This document shows positions 38,925 through 40,222 of a stretch of 40,222 bases of DNA, piece after piece. The first letter of the stretch is position 1. Every line of letters begins with the position of its first letter. This DNA comes from JBHIBC01 sp046758905 (lineage in GTDB: Bacteria > Acidobacteriota > Polarisedimenticolia > Gp22-AA2), in assembly GCA_046758905.1 (NCBI GenBank), contig JBHIBC010000023.1:1-40222 (forward strand). Direction: 5' to 3'. Both the position numbers and the translations under genes were made by a program. The notes under the pieces were generated by a model. The model was not told where the DNA came from. It ran no database searches and worked only from the letters and a program-made list of their open reading frames with translations.

Positions 38925-40222
38925 CTAGGGGCCGACGGGGCCGACCAGATCGGCGAAGCGCGGGTCCTTCCTGAGGGCCGCCAGCCGGCCGTCCCCCCGG
39001 ATGAACTCGAGATCCTCCGCGCCCAGCTCGATGGATCTCTTCAGGTGGCGGAAGGCGAGGTCGATCGCCCCCCGCCCCGCGTAATGGACGGCCAGGTCGT
39101 ACTCCGGCTCCTCGCTCCAGGGCTCCAGGAGGCGGTAGATCTGCAGCGCGCCCTCCGCCTTCTCCGGGTCGCTCCGCTCGAAGTAGTGTCCGAGGAGGTG
39201 GTACGGAGCCCCCCTGAAGGGATAGTTGCACTGGAACAGCTCGAACGGCTCGAGGATCATCTCATGGCGCCGGTTGCGCACCATCAGGAAGAGGATCAGC
39301 TCGAGCGCGGTGTAGTTCGCGGGGTCCTGCTCCAGCACCTCGTAGGCGATCGTCGAGGCGGTGCCGGCGGCGCCGTGATCGCCCGCGAGGCGGGCGCGGA
39401 ACAGGCTGTCGTTCAGGGATGTGAGGTCTCTCGGGTCGGGCCAGTTCTGTTTCTCCAGGCAGATCGGGCTGTTGTCCCAGGGAAGGGCGAGGGCCCGGAC
39501 GCCCTTCAGCACCTTGCGGCGCGTGCGCTCCGACACGGGGCGCGGTCCCGGCGGCAGCGAGGCGGACGGGGCCAGCGCCGCGAGGTCTCGGGCCCACCCG
39601 GGAACCGGATCGATCGGTCTCTCCTCGGCCGGGTCGGACTCCAGGTCGAACGCCTCCAGCCGGCGGCCCAGGATCACCTTCCGGCGCCCCTCGATGACGG
39701 CGAACATCGGGCTCCAGCCGTAGGCGGCCCAGGGCTGCCAGGCTTCGACGATGTAGGCGCGGCCCCGCGGGGCCGGCGCGCTCTTCTCCCCCGCCGCGCC
39801 CGCCGGCCCGGCGAGCGGGACGAGCGAGCGCCCCGCCATCGAGGCGGGGATCCTCGCCGAGAGCAGCTCGAGGATGGTGGGCGCGACGTCGATGAGCCCG
39901 ACCACGCGGCGGACCACGCGGCCGGATCGCGACCCGGCGGGCGCCACGATGAGCGGGACCCGGATCGTGCCCTCGTAGACGTAGATCCCGTGTCCGGTCT
40001 CCTGGTGGTCGCCCAGCCCCTCGCCGTGCGATCCGGCCAGGACGACGTGGGTGGCGCCCTCCAGGCCTCTCGACCGGAGGCCCTCCAGCAGCCTCCCGAT
40101 CTGGGAGTCGACGTGGGCCACCTCTCCCTGGTACGGGTCCTGCGCGAAGCGCTCCGCCAGCGGCCCGGGAGGGTCGTGGTCGGAGTGGGGGTCGTACAGG
40201 TCGATCCACAGGAAGAACGGCC
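38925..40222 (-). CDS. sulfatase-type protein with TPR-like tail, 5' end outside the window
   Basis: Partial gene open to the right edge. The visible part begins PFFLWIDLYDPHSDHDPPGP, a conserved sulfatase/phosphodiesterase-fold strand, followed by HVDSQIGRLLEGLRSRGL and VVLAGSHGEGLGDHQETGHG, the metal-binding block that normally reads TSDHGE. Further on, VPLIVAPAG and GLIDVAPTILELLS are typical. The C-terminal 170 residues are helical and TPR-like (TALELILFLMVRNRRHEMIL, YDLAVHYAGRGAIDLAFRHL). The active-site Cys or Ser that would become formylglycine lies outside the window, so activity cannot be judged. The block reads GSHGEG instead of the more common SDHGEG, so a metal-binding Asp may be missing. 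Confidence 0.85.
   Translation of the reverse strand, partial: PFFLWIDLYDPHSDHDPPGPLAERFAQDPYQGEVAHVDSQIGRLLEGLRSRGLEGATHVVLAGSHGEGLGDHQETGHGIYVYEGTIRVPLIVAPAGSRSGRVVRRVVGLIDVAPTILELLSARIPASMAGRSLVPLAGPAGAAGEKSAPAPRGRAYIVEAWQPWAAYGWSPMFAVIEGRRKVILGRRLEAFDLESDPAEERPIDPVPGWARDLAALAPSASLPPGPRPVSERTRRKVLKGVRALALPWDNSPICLEKQNWPDPRDLTSLNDSLFRARLAGDHGAAGTASTIAYEVLEQDPANYTALELILFLMVRNRRHEMILEPFELFQCNYPFRGAPYHLLGHYFERSDPEKAEGALQIYRLLEPWSEEPEYDLAVHYAGRGAIDLAFRHLKRSIELGAEDLEFIRGDGRLAALRKDPRFADLVGPVGP

Overview
The window is a GC-rich (roughly 70% by eye), densely coded piece of a bacterial chromosome. MoxR/Bat genes, a gene for RNase J, secreted thrombospondin type 3 and FG-GAP proteins, TPR-fused membrane enzymes and a CheC/CheD chemosensory set suggest a Gram-negative-type lineage such as Acidobacteriota or a related phylum. 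This is inference from gene content; there is no rRNA, tRNA or other marker that decides the taxon. No stretch longer than 300 bases lacks a gene; the longest gap is 31140-31374.

Layout. (1) 1-5336, minus strand: a MoxR/Bat operon (moxR, DUF58, BatD-like, two von Willebrand A proteins, a TPR protein cut by the window edge), each gene overlapping or nearly touching the next. (2) 5443-11673, plus strand: a chemosensory operon, cheR-mcp-cheW-cheY-cheA-cheC-cheD, divergent from the Bat operon with well-formed promoters for both in the 213-base gap. It has no cheB, no cheZ and no flagellar genes. (3) 11708-12034, minus: thioredoxin. (4) 12177-19516, plus: housekeeping genes ksgA, RNase J, FtsK/SpoIIIE and a membrane glycosyltransferase fused to TPRs. 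(5) 19576-23564, minus: RNase III overlapping a spermidine-synthase-like membrane protein fused to TPRs.

(6) 23626-38849, minus: the most unusual part. A promoter at 38820-38849 precedes a HPr-kinase-like P-loop protein, a PqqD-like peptide-binding protein, a radical SAM/SPASM protein, a large C25 (gingipain-type) protease with fibronectin-like domains, and an ECF sigma factor. Downstream on the same strand lie a thrombospondin-repeat secreted protein, a 14-repeat FG-GAP protein, a zinc-finger anti-sigma-like membrane protein, a secreted protein with an internal duplication, a second secreted protein that is a paralogue of the thrombospondin one, and a 39-residue peptide gene ending at a perfect rho-independent terminator. 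The peptide has a YxxP leader-like motif, two cysteines and a C-terminal Ser-Ser, so it looks like a ribosomally made, post-translationally modified peptide (RiPP) precursor. (7) 38925-40222, minus: the 3' part of a sulfatase-type protein with a TPR-like tail.

Working hypothesis (inference): region 6 is an ECF-controlled cell-surface or secretion locus in which a PqqD/radical SAM/kinase module modifies a small peptide, possibly the 39-residue one, together with a secreted cysteine protease and a set of related exported proteins. The component families are known; I do not recognise this combination as a described system.
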